DNA from: Rhodopseudomonas_A palustris_F
Lineage (GTDB): Bacteria; Pseudomonadota; Alphaproteobacteria; Rhizobiales; Xanthobacteraceae
Direction of reading: 5' to 3'
Length of the DNA: 64,000 nucleotides
Assembly (NCBI RefSeq): GCF_000013745.1
Contig: NC_007925.1
Coordinates: forward strand, 930,001-994,000
The position numbers were made by a program, and so were the translations under genes. Below, piece after piece: positions 52,277 through 62,022 of the stretch. The notes beneath the pieces are model-generated. The model had not been told where the DNA came from. It was given only the letters and a program-made list of their open reading frames with translations, and ran no database searches. Within the stretch, counting starts at the first letter, position 1. Each line of letters starts with the position of its first letter.

Positions 52277-53884
52277 ATGCCGCCGGGCCAAGCCGCGTTC
52301 GGGTATCGCCGCCATTGCGACCAGGATCGGCGCGATCCGGCGCGGCACCGCGTCGTGGTGGTGGGCGCCGGACCGGTGGGATTGTCGCTGTCGATCGATC
52401 TGGCGCAGCGCGGCCACTCGGTGGTGCTGCTCGACGACGCCGACCGGATCGGCGACGGCTCGCGCGCGATCTGCTTTTCCAAACGTTCTCTGGAGCTCTG
52501 GGACCGGCTCGGCGTCGCCGACCGTATGCTCGCCAAGGGCGTGATCTGGCAGGTCGGCAAGATCTTTTTGCGCGACGCCATGGTGTATCGGTTCGATCTG
52601 TTGCCGGAACAAGGCCACAAGATGCCGGCCTTCATCAATCTGCAGCAATACTACGCCGAGGCGTTCCTGGTCGATCGGGTGCAGCAATTGCCGCAGGTCG
52701 ACCTGCGCTGGCGCAACAAGGTGATCGGGCTTGCGCAGCACAATGACCACGCGGTGCTGACCGTCGCCACGCCTGAGGGCGAATACCGGCTTGCCGCGGA
52801 CTACGTGGTGGCCTGCGACGGCGCGCGCTCGGCGCTGCGCGGGATGGTCGGCGCCGAATTCCAAGGCGAGGTGTTCGAGGATCAGTTCCTGATCGCCGAC
52901 GTCAAGATGCAGGCCGAGTTTCCCACCGAGCGCTGGTTCTGGTTCGACCCGCCGTTCCATTCCGGGCAATCGGCGCTGCTGCATCGCCAGCCGGACAATG
53001 TCTGGCGGATCGATCTGCAGATCGGCGCCGACGCCGATGCGGCGGTGGAACGGCTGCCGGAGAACGTCCGGCCGCGGATCGAGCGGATGCTCGGCCACGG
53101 CGACTTTTCGTTCGAATGGATCTCGATCTACAAGTTCCAGTGCCGGCGGATGCAGCGGTTGGTGCACAGCCGGGTGGTGTTCGCCGGCGACTCGGCGCAT
53201 CAGGTGTCGCCGTTCGGCGCCCGCGGCGCCAATTCCGGATTGGAGGACGGCGAGAATCTGGCGTGGAAGCTCGACCTGGTGCTGCGCAGGACGGCCGGCG
53301 CAGCGCTGCTTTCGAGCTACGAGATCGAGCGCGGCCAGGCCGCCGACGACAATATCCGCGCCTCCACCCGCTCGACCGATTTCATCGCGCCGCATTCCAA
53401 ACAGGAACGCCGGCTACGCGGCGCGGTGCTGGCGTTGGCCAAGCAGGCGGATTTCGCCAAGCGCATGGTCAATGCCGGGCGGCTGTCGCTGCCGTCGGTC
53501 TATGACACGCCGTTGTCGACGCCGGATGGCGAGATTTGGGCGGGCGGGCCAAAGCCCGGCGCGCAGATGATCGACGCGCCGCTGGCGCGGGGCGACGGCG
53601 GGCGCTGCTATCTCGGCGACGCATTCGTAGCCGCCGGGCGCGGCTTCACGCTGCTGCACGCCGCCGATGGCACGACGTTGCCGGTGCCGGACGGCGTCGG
53701 CGAGATCCGGATCGGAGCGGACGCGGGTTTGCGCGATCAAGCCGGGCTGTTCGCGCAGCGTTACGACGCGAGCCCGGGCGCGGCCTATCTGCTTCGCCCC
53801 GACGGCTACGTCGCCGCGCGGTTCAAGCAGCCGACGCCCGCCGCGCTCGACGCGGCGCTGGCGCGGGCGAGGGGAATGGTGTGA
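52277..53884 (+). CDS. FAD-dependent aromatic monooxygenase (PheA/TfdB/MhpA family)
   Basis: 535 aa. The Rossmann motif is RVVVVGAGPVGLSLSIDLAQ, the second FAD motif is VVACDGARSALRGMVGAEFQ, and the third is VVFAGDSAHQVSPFGARGAN. The C-terminal thioredoxin-like domain (~390-535) is present. It should hydroxylate an aromatic ring using NAD(P)H. Context with hmgA and fahA suggests a step feeding homogentisate or a related hydroxyphenylacetate, but this is inference. The ribosome binding site before ATG 52277 is weak. A DUF2783 gene follows by 3 nt. Confidence 0.85.
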   Translation: MPPGQAAFGYRRHCDQDRRDPARHRVVVVGAGPVGLSLSIDLAQRGHSVVLLDDADRIGDGSRAICFSKRSLELWDRLGVADRMLAKGVIWQVGKIFLRDAMVYRFDLLPEQGHKMPAFINLQQYYAEAFLVDRVQQLPQVDLRWRNKVIGLAQHNDHAVLTVATPEGEYRLAADYVVACDGARSALRGMVGAEFQGEVFEDQFLIADVKMQAEFPTERWFWFDPPFHSGQSALLHRQPDNVWRIDLQIGADADAAVERLPENVRPRIERMLGHGDFSFEWISIYKFQCRRMQRLVHSRVVFAGDSAHQVSPFGARGANSGLEDGENLAWKLDLVLRRTAGAALLSSYEIERGQAADDNIRASTRSTDFIAPHSKQERRLRGAVLALAKQADFAKRMVNAGRLSLPSVYDTPLSTPDGEIWAGGPKPGAQMIDAPLARGDGGRCYLGDAFVAAGRGFTLLHAADGTTLPVPDGVGEIRIGADAGLRDQAGLFAQRYDASPGAAYLLRPDGYVAARFKQPTPAALDAALARARGMV

Positions 53885-53886
53885 CC

Positions 53887-54129
53887 ATGACAAGCACGCT
53901 GTCGACCGCGTCGAATTTCGCCGACCCCGACGCCGCCTACCGGCTGATCGTCGAGGCGCATCGCGGGCTGAGCGACGAGCAGAGCGCCGCGCTCGACACC
54001 GCCTTGGTGCTGACGCTCGCCAATCACATCGGCGACCTCGGCGTGCTGCGCGAGGCGGTGGAGCTGGCGAAGCGCGGCGTGGTGGAGGAGGGATCGCAGG
54101 ATGACGGCGCGGCCGGGAGGCTACGATGA
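53887..54129 (+). CDS. DUF2783 small protein
   Basis: 80 aa, helical (DPDAAYRLIVEAHRGLSDEQ, then LDTALVLTLANHIGDLGVLR). It resembles DUF2783 proteins, which are found beside FAD monooxygenases and hmgA-type clusters and have no known activity. It starts 2 nt after the monooxygenase stop. The last ~10 residues run toward a dispersed repeat. Confidence 0.75.
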   Translation: MTSTLSTASNFADPDAAYRLIVEAHRGLSDEQSAALDTALVLTLANHIGDLGVLREAVELAKRGVVEEGSQDDGAAGRLR

Positions 54130-54134
54130 GGGAT

Positions 54135-54270
54135 CGTGTCCCGGGCGCGGTGCAGCGCGTGGCGTTGCTCCGCAGAACCGGGACCGTTCCAAGCACCGCG
54201 TTGCGTAACGGCCCCGGCTCGCGGCGCACCACGCCGCAAGGGCGGCGTCGTGCGCCGCGTCCGGGGCACG
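54135..54270. repeat. Dispersed palindromic repeat, family 3 copy 2
   Basis: A ~136-bp element bounded by CGTGTCCCGGG and CCGGGGCACG, with inner GGGACCGTTCCAAGC and CGTAACGGCCCCGGCT. It matches 37337-37472. It separates the DUF2783 gene from the metallo-beta-lactamase-fold gene and may weaken read-through. Confidence 0.7.
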
Positions 54271-54337
54271 ACACATCTGAGTTCGCACAACGAGCGTAGT
54301 TTTAGTTCGATCGAAAATCGCAAAGGACGTTGACCAC

Positions 54338-55291
54338 ATGTCAAAAGGCTTCGCATCCACCACCGACATGGCGGAGAAGGCCATCAGCTTTTCGGAGATC
54401 GGCCCCGATCTCTATGCCTTCACCGCCGAGGGCGATCCGAATTCCGCGGTGATCGTCGGCGAGGACGGCTGCATCGTGTTCGACGCCCAGGCGACGCCGG
54501 CGATGGCCGGCAAGGTGATCGAGCGGGTCAGGACCGTGACCGACCAGCCGATCAAATACGTCGTGCTGTCGCATTATCACGCGGTGCGGGTGCTCGGCGC
54601 CTCGGCCTATGACGCGCAGGGCATCGTCGCCTCGCAAGAAACCTATCGGCTGATCGAGGAGCGCGGCCAGCAGGATTGGGATTCCGAATTCGGCCGGTTT
54701 CCGCGGCTGTTCCAGGACGCCGAAAGCATCCCGGGGTTGACCTGGCCGACGCTGACCTTCGAGGGCGAGATGTCGATCTATCTCGGCAAGCGCGAGGTGA
54801 GGCTGCTGCAGCTCGGCGCCGGCCACACCTCCGGCGACATCGTCGCCTGGGTGCCGGATGCCGAGGTGATGTTTTCCGGCGACCTGATCGAATATCATTC
54901 GGCGTGCTATTGCGGCGACGCTTACTTGCGCGACTGGCCGAGCACGCTGAACGAAATCCGCGAATTCAATCCGAAGGCGATCGCGCCCGGCCGCGGCGCC
55001 GCGCTGCAGGGCCTCGACACCACCCGCGAGGCGATCGCGATGACGCGGGATTTCGTCGGCTTGCTGTATGGCGCCGCCGAACTCGCGGTCGCCAAGGGCC
55101 GCTCGCTGAAGGAGACGATGGCGGCGTGCCGTGCGGTGATGGACCCGAAATTTGCGAGCTTCGCGATCTACGAACATTGCCTGCCGTTCAACGTCTCGCG
55201 TGCGTTCGACGAAGCTTCCGGCATCGAAGACCCGGTGATCTGGACCGCGGAGCGCGACCGCGAGATGTGGGCGGCGCTGCAGGGCGGATGA
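54338..55291 (+). CDS. Metallo-beta-lactamase-fold protein with altered metal site
   Basis: 317 aa. The fold is clear (VIVGEDGCIVFDAQATPAMA, LGAGHTSGDIVAWV, FSGDLIEYHSA). The signature HxHxDH reads HYHAVR (His79, His81, then Val83 and Arg84 for Asp and His), so the second metal position lacks two ligands. The later His in GAGH and Asp in SGD remain. It lies just before hmgA and is probably part of the tyrosine/homogentisate operon; its reaction is unknown. Confidence 0.82.
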   Translation: MSKGFASTTDMAEKAISFSEIGPDLYAFTAEGDPNSAVIVGEDGCIVFDAQATPAMAGKVIERVRTVTDQPIKYVVLSHYHAVRVLGASAYDAQGIVASQETYRLIEERGQQDWDSEFGRFPRLFQDAESIPGLTWPTLTFEGEMSIYLGKREVRLLQLGAGHTSGDIVAWVPDAEVMFSGDLIEYHSACYCGDAYLRDWPSTLNEIREFNPKAIAPGRGAALQGLDTTREAIAMTRDFVGLLYGAAELAVAKGRSLKETMAACRAVMDPKFASFAIYEHCLPFNVSRAFDEASGIEDPVIWTAERDREMWAALQGG

Positions 55292-55315
55292 TCCGCAAAC
55301 GACACGGAGGATGAC

Positions 55316-56662
55316 ATGAACATCACCACCGCTCCCGGGCTGATCGGCCGCAGCACGCAAGCCATCACGCCCGGCTATATGTCGGGCTTCGGCAATTCGT
55401 TCGAGACCGAGGCGCTGCCCGGCGCGCTGCCGATCGGGCGCAACTCGCCGCAGCGCGCGCCCTACGGGCTTTACGCCGAGCAATTGTCGGGCTCGCCGTT
55501 CACCGCGCCGCGCGGCTCTAACGAGCGCTCCTGGCTGTATCGCATCCGCCCCTCGGTGCAGCACTCCGGCCGCTTCGAGAAAGCCGAGGCCGGGCTGTGG
55601 CGCTCCGCACCCTGCCATGAGCACGACATGCCGATCGCGCAATTGCGCTGGGACCCGCCGCCGCTGCCGCAGCGCGCGCAGACCTTTCTGCAGGGCGTCG
55701 AGACCATGACCACGGCGGGCGACGTCAATACGCAAGCCGGCATGGCGGCGCATATGTATTTGATCAGCGCCTCGATGGTGAACCAGCATTTCTACAATGC
55801 CGACGGCGAATTGATGTTCGTGCCGCAGCAGGGTGGCTTGCGCCTCGTCACCGAATTCGGCGTGATCGGCGTCGCGCCCGGCGAGATCGCGGTGATTCCG
55901 CGCGGCGTCAAGTTTCGCGTCGAGCTGATCGACGGGCCGGCGCGCGGCTATCTGTGCGAGAATTACGGCGGCGGCTTCACGCTGCCGGAGCGCGGCCCGA
56001 TCGGGGCCAATTGCCTTGCGAACGCACGCGACTTCCTCACGCCGGTCGCGGCTTATGAAGATAGCGACACGCCGACCGAGCTCTACGTCAAATGGGGCGG
56101 CGCGCTGTGGGTGACGCAGTTGCCGCATTCGCCGATCGACGTGGTGGCCTGGCACGGCAACTACGCGCCGTACAAATATGATCTGCGCACCTTCTCGCCG
56201 GTCGGCGCGATCGGCTTCGATCATCCCGATCCGTCGATCTTCACCGTGCTGACCTCGCCCTCGGAGACCGCCGGCACCGCCAATATCGACTTCGTGATCT
56301 TCCCGGAGCGCTGGATGGTGGCGGAGAACACCTTCCGCCCGCCGTGGTATCACATGAACATCATGTCGGAATTCATGGGGCTGATTTATGGCGTGTACGA
56401 CGCCAAGCCGCAGGGCTTTCTGCCCGGCGGCGCCTCGCTGCACAACATGATGCTGCCGCACGGTCCGGACCGCGAGGCGTTCGATCACGCGTCGAACGCC
56501 GAGCTGAAGCCGGTGAAGCTCGAAGGCACCTTGGCCTTCATGTTCGAGACCCGCTATCCGCAGCGCGTCACCGTGCACGCCGCGACTTCCAGCACGCTGC
56601 AGGCCGACTACGCTGAGTGCTGGCGCGGGTTGCAAAAGCGCTTCGATCCGACCAAACCCTGA
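55316..56662 (+). CDS. hmgA: Homogentisate 1,2-dioxygenase
   Basis: 448 aa. Family segments: YMSGFGNSFETEALPGALP, LYAEQLSGSPFTAPRGSNER, and the iron-site region FRPPWYHMNIMSEFMGLIYG. The His and Glu ligands lie in PPWYHMNIMSE and the C-terminal part. It opens the homogentisate ring to maleylacetoacetate in Tyr/Phe catabolism. It starts 24 nt after the preceding gene, with GGAGG upstream, and its stop overlaps fahA (TGATG). No maleylacetoacetate isomerase is seen here. Confidence 0.96.
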   Translation: MNITTAPGLIGRSTQAITPGYMSGFGNSFETEALPGALPIGRNSPQRAPYGLYAEQLSGSPFTAPRGSNERSWLYRIRPSVQHSGRFEKAEAGLWRSAPCHEHDMPIAQLRWDPPPLPQRAQTFLQGVETMTTAGDVNTQAGMAAHMYLISASMVNQHFYNADGELMFVPQQGGLRLVTEFGVIGVAPGEIAVIPRGVKFRVELIDGPARGYLCENYGGGFTLPERGPIGANCLANARDFLTPVAAYEDSDTPTELYVKWGGALWVTQLPHSPIDVVAWHGNYAPYKYDLRTFSPVGAIGFDHPDPSIFTVLTSPSETAGTANIDFVIFPERWMVAENTFRPPWYHMNIMSEFMGLIYGVYDAKPQGFLPGGASLHNMMLPHGPDREAFDHASNAELKPVKLEGTLAFMFETRYPQRVTVHAATSSTLQADYAECWRGLQKRFDPTKP

Positions 56663-57927
56663 TGCATCCCAACGATCCCAGCCTGCGCGCGTTCGTCGAG
56701 GTCGACCCGCGCTCGGACTTTCCGATCCAGAACCTGCCCTACGGGGTGTTCTCGACGCCGTCGCAACCGGCGCCGCGGATCGGCGTCGCGATCGGCGAAT
56801 ATGTGCTCGATCTCGCCGCACTGGCGGACGCGGGGCTGCTCGACGTGCCCGGCGACAACGTGTTCGCGCAAGGCGCGGTCAACGGCTTTATGGCGCTCGG
56901 CGGCGAGGTTTGGTCGGCGACACGGGCGCGGATCAGCGAAGTGCTGCGCGCCGACAATCCGCAACTGCGCGATGACGCGGCGCTGCGCGCCCGCGCGCTG
57001 GTCGCGCAGCACGAGGTGACGCTGCATCTGCCGCTCGAGGTCGCGGGCTTCACCGATTTCTATTCGTCGAAAGAACATGCCAGCAATGTCGGCGCGCTGT
57101 TTCGCGACAACGCCGATCCGCTGTTGCCGAACTGGCTGCACATTCCGATCGGTTACAACGGCCGCGCCTCGACCGTCATGGTCTCCGGCACCGAGATCCG
57201 CCGGCCGCACGGGCAGTTGAAGGAGCCGGGCGACGCCGGCCCGCGCTTTGCGCCGAGCCGGCGGCTGGATTTCGAACTCGAGATCGGCGTGGTGATCGGG
57301 CAGCGCTCGGCGCTTGGTGAGCGGCTCAGCGAAGCGCAGGCCGAGGCGATGATCTTCGGCTTCGTGCTGCTCAACGATTGGAGCGCGCGCGACATCCAGC
57401 AATGGGAATACGTGCCGCTCGGCCCGTTCCAGGGCAAGGCGTTCGCCACCTCGATCAGCCCGTGGATCGTGACCCGGGAAGCGCTGCAGCCGTTCCGGGT
57501 GCAGGGGCCGGCGCAGCAGCCAGCGCCGCTGGACTATCTGGCGCAGCGCGGGCCGAACAACTACGACTTGGCGCTTGAAGTCGATTTGCGCACGGCGGCG
57601 ACCGCGCCGGCGACGATCTGCGCTACCAATTTCAAGTTTATGTATTGGTCGTCGGTGCAGCAGCTGATGCACCATGCGTCCAGCGGCTGCGCGATGCGGG
57701 TCGGCGATCTGCTCGGCTCCGGCACCGTCAGCGGCCCGGGGCCGGGACAGCGCGGCAGCCTGCTGGAGATTTCATCGAACGGCGCCGAGCCGTTGACGCT
57801 GCCCGGCGGCGAGCGGCGCGGCTTTCTCGAAGACGGCGATTCGGTGAGCCAGCGCGGCTGGTGCCAGGGCGACGGCTACCGGGTCGGCTTCGGCGCGGTG
57901 GAAGGCACGGTATTGCCGGCGAAGTAA
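56662..57927 (+). CDS. fahA: Fumarylacetoacetase
   Basis: 421 aa. The N-terminal FAA domain (PIQNLPYGVFSTPSQPAPRI) and catalytic domain are present: DFYSSKEHASNVGALFRDNA, LDFELEIGVVIGQ with the Mg-binding Glu residues, FVLLNDWSARDIQQWEYVPL and GKAFATSISPWIV. It hydrolyses fumarylacetoacetate to fumarate and acetoacetate, the last step of tyrosine catabolism. It is translationally coupled to hmgA. Confidence 0.95.
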   Translation: MHPNDPSLRAFVEVDPRSDFPIQNLPYGVFSTPSQPAPRIGVAIGEYVLDLAALADAGLLDVPGDNVFAQGAVNGFMALGGEVWSATRARISEVLRADNPQLRDDAALRARALVAQHEVTLHLPLEVAGFTDFYSSKEHASNVGALFRDNADPLLPNWLHIPIGYNGRASTVMVSGTEIRRPHGQLKEPGDAGPRFAPSRRLDFELEIGVVIGQRSALGERLSEAQAEAMIFGFVLLNDWSARDIQQWEYVPLGPFQGKAFATSISPWIVTREALQPFRVQGPAQQPAPLDYLAQRGPNNYDLALEVDLRTAATAPATICATNFKFMYWSSVQQLMHHASSGCAMRVGDLLGSGTVSGPGPGQRGSLLEISSNGAEPLTLPGGERRGFLEDGDSVSQRGWCQGDGYRVGFGAVEGTVLPAK

Positions 57928-57960
57928 TCAGGCTGCTATCTGCCGCCCCCTCAAGCGCGC

Positions 57961-58126
57961 CGTCATCCTGAGGAGCCCGGCGAAGCCCGTAGGGCGTAGC
58001 CGGGCGTCTTGAAGGATGGGCTACGGGCGGGCGGGAGCAGCGCGGGACTCGCGGCCGCATCCTTCGAGGCCCTCGCGTTGCTCGGGCACCCCGGATCAAG
58101 TCCGGGGCAGGCTCTCAGGATGATGG
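57961..58126. repeat. REP-like hairpin element, family 2 copy 3
   Basis: It starts CGTCATCCTGAGGAGC and ends near CTCTCAGGATGATGG. The inner part differs from copies 1 and 2: it carries CGTTGCTCGGGCACCCCGG and the palindrome CCCCGGATCAAGTCCGGGG. Confidence 0.75.
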
Positions 58127-58276
58127 CGCGGTGCGCGTCGGCGATTTGTCGGACGCCGGACGGGGGCGGGACCAGGGCCAACGCGGCAGCCTGCCGGAGA
58201 TGTTCGCGAACGGCGCAGAGCCGCGGGCGCCGTTGCCGTGAGAGCGCGGCGATTGTCGGGGCCTTGCGTCGCAACC

Positions 58277-58366
58277 CGTCATGGCCGCGCTCGTCGCGGC
58301 CATCCACGACCACACCGGAAGCCTTGCTCGCGGGCGTGGATGGCCGCGACGAGCGCGGCCATGACG
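58277..58366. repeat. Perfect 32-bp inverted repeat (hairpin)
   Basis: Left arm 58277-58308 (starts CGTCATGGCCGCGCTCGTCG) and right arm 58335-58366 (ends CGAGCGCGGCCATGACG) are exact reverse complements over 32 bases, with a 26-nt loop. It lies between two REP-like elements downstream of convergent genes. Confidence 0.85.
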
Positions 58367-58484
58367 CGGAGAGGGCAGGTCGAAACTTTCATCGCAGGGT
58401 CGGCGGCAAGTCTGACGCGGCGCAATAGTCGATCGATGACACCGCTCTCTCGTCGCCCCACCTTGCGCGTCGCCGCACCTGCGC

Positions 58485-58651
58485 CGTCATCCTGAGGAGC
58501 CCGGCGAAGCCCGTAGGGCGTAGCCGGGCGTCTCGAAGGATGGGCTACGGGCGGGGCGGGAGCAGCGCGGGACTCGCGGCCGCATCCTTCGAGGCCCTCG
58601 CGTTGCTCGGGCACCCCGGATCAAGTCCGGGGCAGGCTCTCAGGGTGACGG
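58485..58651. repeat. REP-like hairpin element, family 2 copy 4
   Basis: Nearly identical to copy 3: it starts CGTCATCCTGAGGAGC, has the same CCCCGGATCAAGTCCGGGG inner palindrome and ends CTCTCAGGGTGACGG. It abuts the hisS 3' end. Confidence 0.75.
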
Positions 58652-58690
58652 CGGTGGGGGGCGTAGCAGCGACCGCGCGCTGGAAGCCGA

Positions 58691-60250
58691 TCAGCTCCAG
58701 CGCACGCTATGCTTGGCGAGGATGCGGCGGACCTCGTCGACGAGGTCGGCTTCCGGCACCTTGCGCTGCGCCTCGGCCTGTTTCTGCAGATATTCCTCGC
58801 GGTCCTTTTCCAGCGACGCCAATTCGGCGCCGAGCACAAGGTCCTTGACGATGATCTGCGCGCCGTCCGGATCGTTCTTCTCGTCCGAGCCCTGGATGAT
58901 CACGCAAGGCGAATTGCGCTTGTCGGCGTATTTCAGCTGGTTGCCCATGTTCTTCGGATTGCCGAGATAGAGTTCGGCGCGAATGTTTTCGGCGCGCAGG
59001 CGCGCCACCATCTTCTGATAGTCCGCGACGCGGTCGCGGTCGAACACCGTGACCACCACGGGGCCGGCCTGCGGCCTGGTGTCGAGCTTGCCGAGCAGCG
59101 TGAGAGCCGCCTGCAGCCGCGACACGCCGATCGAGAAGCCGGTGGCCGGCACCGGCTCGCCGCGGAATCGCGACACCAATCCATCATAGCGCCCGCCGCC
59201 GCCGACTGAGCCAAAGCGGACCGGGCGGCCTTTTTCGTCCTTGGTGTCGAGCAGCAATTCCACTTCGTAGACTGGGCCGGTGTAGTATTCGAGGCCGCGG
59301 ACGACCGAAGGGTCGATGCGGATGCGACCATCATCGTATCCGGCTGCTTCAACTAGACGGACGATTTGAGCTAATTCCGTCGTTCCCTGAGCTCCAGTTT
59401 CGGAGCCGCTTACTATCTGCTCCAAATACCCTACTATGCCGAGTTCGCGATTAGGTGATTCGACTCGATCACGGGCAACACGAATACCGAGATCTAGATA
59501 ATTCAAGATTGGAGTGGAGGTTTCCGGGGAGAGCTGAGCGCCAATTGTGAAATCGCCTTTACCTTGCTCGCCCCCGTCCCAACGGCCCTCCCCCAACAGG
59601 AGCTTTACCCCTTCGATACCAAGCCGATCCAGCTTATCGATCGCCCTGAGCACCGTGAGCCTGCGACCCGCGTTCTCCTCGCCGCCGAGACCGATCGACT
59701 CCATCACCCCGTCGAGCACCTTGCGGTTGTTCACCTTCACCACATACGACCCGCGCGGGATGCCCAAGGCCTCCATCGCATCCGCAGCCATCATGCACAT
59801 CTCGGCGTCGGCGGCGGGCGAAGCGCTGCCGACCGTGTCGGCGTCGAACTGCATGAATTGCCGGAAGCGGCCGGGGCCGGGCTTCTCGTTGCGGTAGACG
59901 TAGCCGTTGCGGTAGCTGCGATACGGCTTCGGCAAAGAGTCGAAATTCTCCGCCACATAGCGCGCCAGCGGCGCGGTGAGGTCATAGCGCAAGGAAATCC
60001 ATTGCTCGTCGTCGTCCTGGAACGAGAACACGCCCTCGTTGGGGCGGTCCTGGTCGGGCAGGAACTTGCCGAGCGCGTCGGTGAATTCGAACGCCGGGGT
60101 CTCCACCGGCTCGAAGCCGTAGCGCTCATAGACCGCGCGGATGGTCTCGACCATCGCCCTCGTCGCGGCGAGTTCGGCGGGGCCGCGATCGGCGAGGCCG
60201 CGCGGCAGCCGGGCGCGGAGTTTCTGGGATTTTTTGGGTTTTTCAGCCAT
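58691..60250 (-). CDS. hisS: Histidyl-tRNA synthetase
   Basis: 519 aa class II synthetase. Motif 2 reads YRNGYVYRNEKPGPGRFRQF, the His-specific part is RGLEYYTGPVYEVELL, and motif 3 is GFSIGVSRLQAAL. The C-terminal anticodon-binding domain follows (VTVFDRDRVADYQKMVARLR). It charges tRNA-His. The start at 60250 (MAEKPKKSQK) is used; the frame is open far upstream but that part overlaps another gene. The block 59341-59640 (residues ~204-303) has clearly lower GC and unusual codons. Confidence 0.94.
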   Translation of the reverse strand: MAEKPKKSQKLRARLPRGLADRGPAELAATRAMVETIRAVYERYGFEPVETPAFEFTDALGKFLPDQDRPNEGVFSFQDDDEQWISLRYDLTAPLARYVAENFDSLPKPYRSYRNGYVYRNEKPGPGRFRQFMQFDADTVGSASPAADAEMCMMAADAMEALGIPRGSYVVKVNNRKVLDGVMESIGLGGEENAGRRLTVLRAIDKLDRLGIEGVKLLLGEGRWDGGEQGKGDFTIGAQLSPETSTPILNYLDLGIRVARDRVESPNRELGIVGYLEQIVSGSETGAQGTTELAQIVRLVEAAGYDDGRIRIDPSVVRGLEYYTGPVYEVELLLDTKDEKGRPVRFGSVGGGGRYDGLVSRFRGEPVPATGFSIGVSRLQAALTLLGKLDTRPQAGPVVVTVFDRDRVADYQKMVARLRAENIRAELYLGNPKNMGNQLKYADKRNSPCVIIQGSDEKNDPDGAQIIVKDLVLGAELASLEKDREEYLQKQAEAQRKVPEADLVDEVRRILAKHSVRWS

Positions 60251-60475
60251 TTTCGCCTTCAATCTGAGGCCGGGTTGGTAGCAGCCGACCCCGCGGACAG
60301 CAAGCTTGGGTTGTCCGATCCGGCGCAAATCCGCCGCGATCGGATATATGCCCCGCTGAAATAGATGGGCTGGCGGCGTTTCCGTGGCCCCGCGAAGCTG
60401 ATAGCCTGTGCGCCGATCGCCTGTGGCCCAAATGGCCCGATGCGTCCCGCGCCCCGCGCCCCGATGAGGATCCCT

Positions 60476-61819
<1,344 letters not shown>

Positions 61820-62022
61820 AGCTCCTGTGAGCGGCGGACGAAAGCAGTGGACACGTCCGCCGAATCACCAATGATGGCGCAACAGTTGCGACTGCTGCGT
61901 ATTCCGTAGCTGGAGGCCGGGACTTCGACCGGAATGCGCGGCTTTTGTCATTTGGGGCATGGTTTGATGGCCAGCGGTAATCCACCTGGCCGGGCGATGC
62001 CTCGGAGAAACGTCCGCGTTCG

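Larger units (their letters stand above)
57928..58690. other. Repeat-rich intergenic region between fahA and hisS
   Basis: 763 bp between convergent genes with no convincing gene. It holds two family-2 REP-like elements (57961-58126 and 58485-58651) and a perfect 32-bp hairpin (58277-58366). The stretch 58127-58276 has a weak resemblance to the end of fahA (GGGACGGGGGCGGGAC-type words) but no clear copy. Confidence 0.65.
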
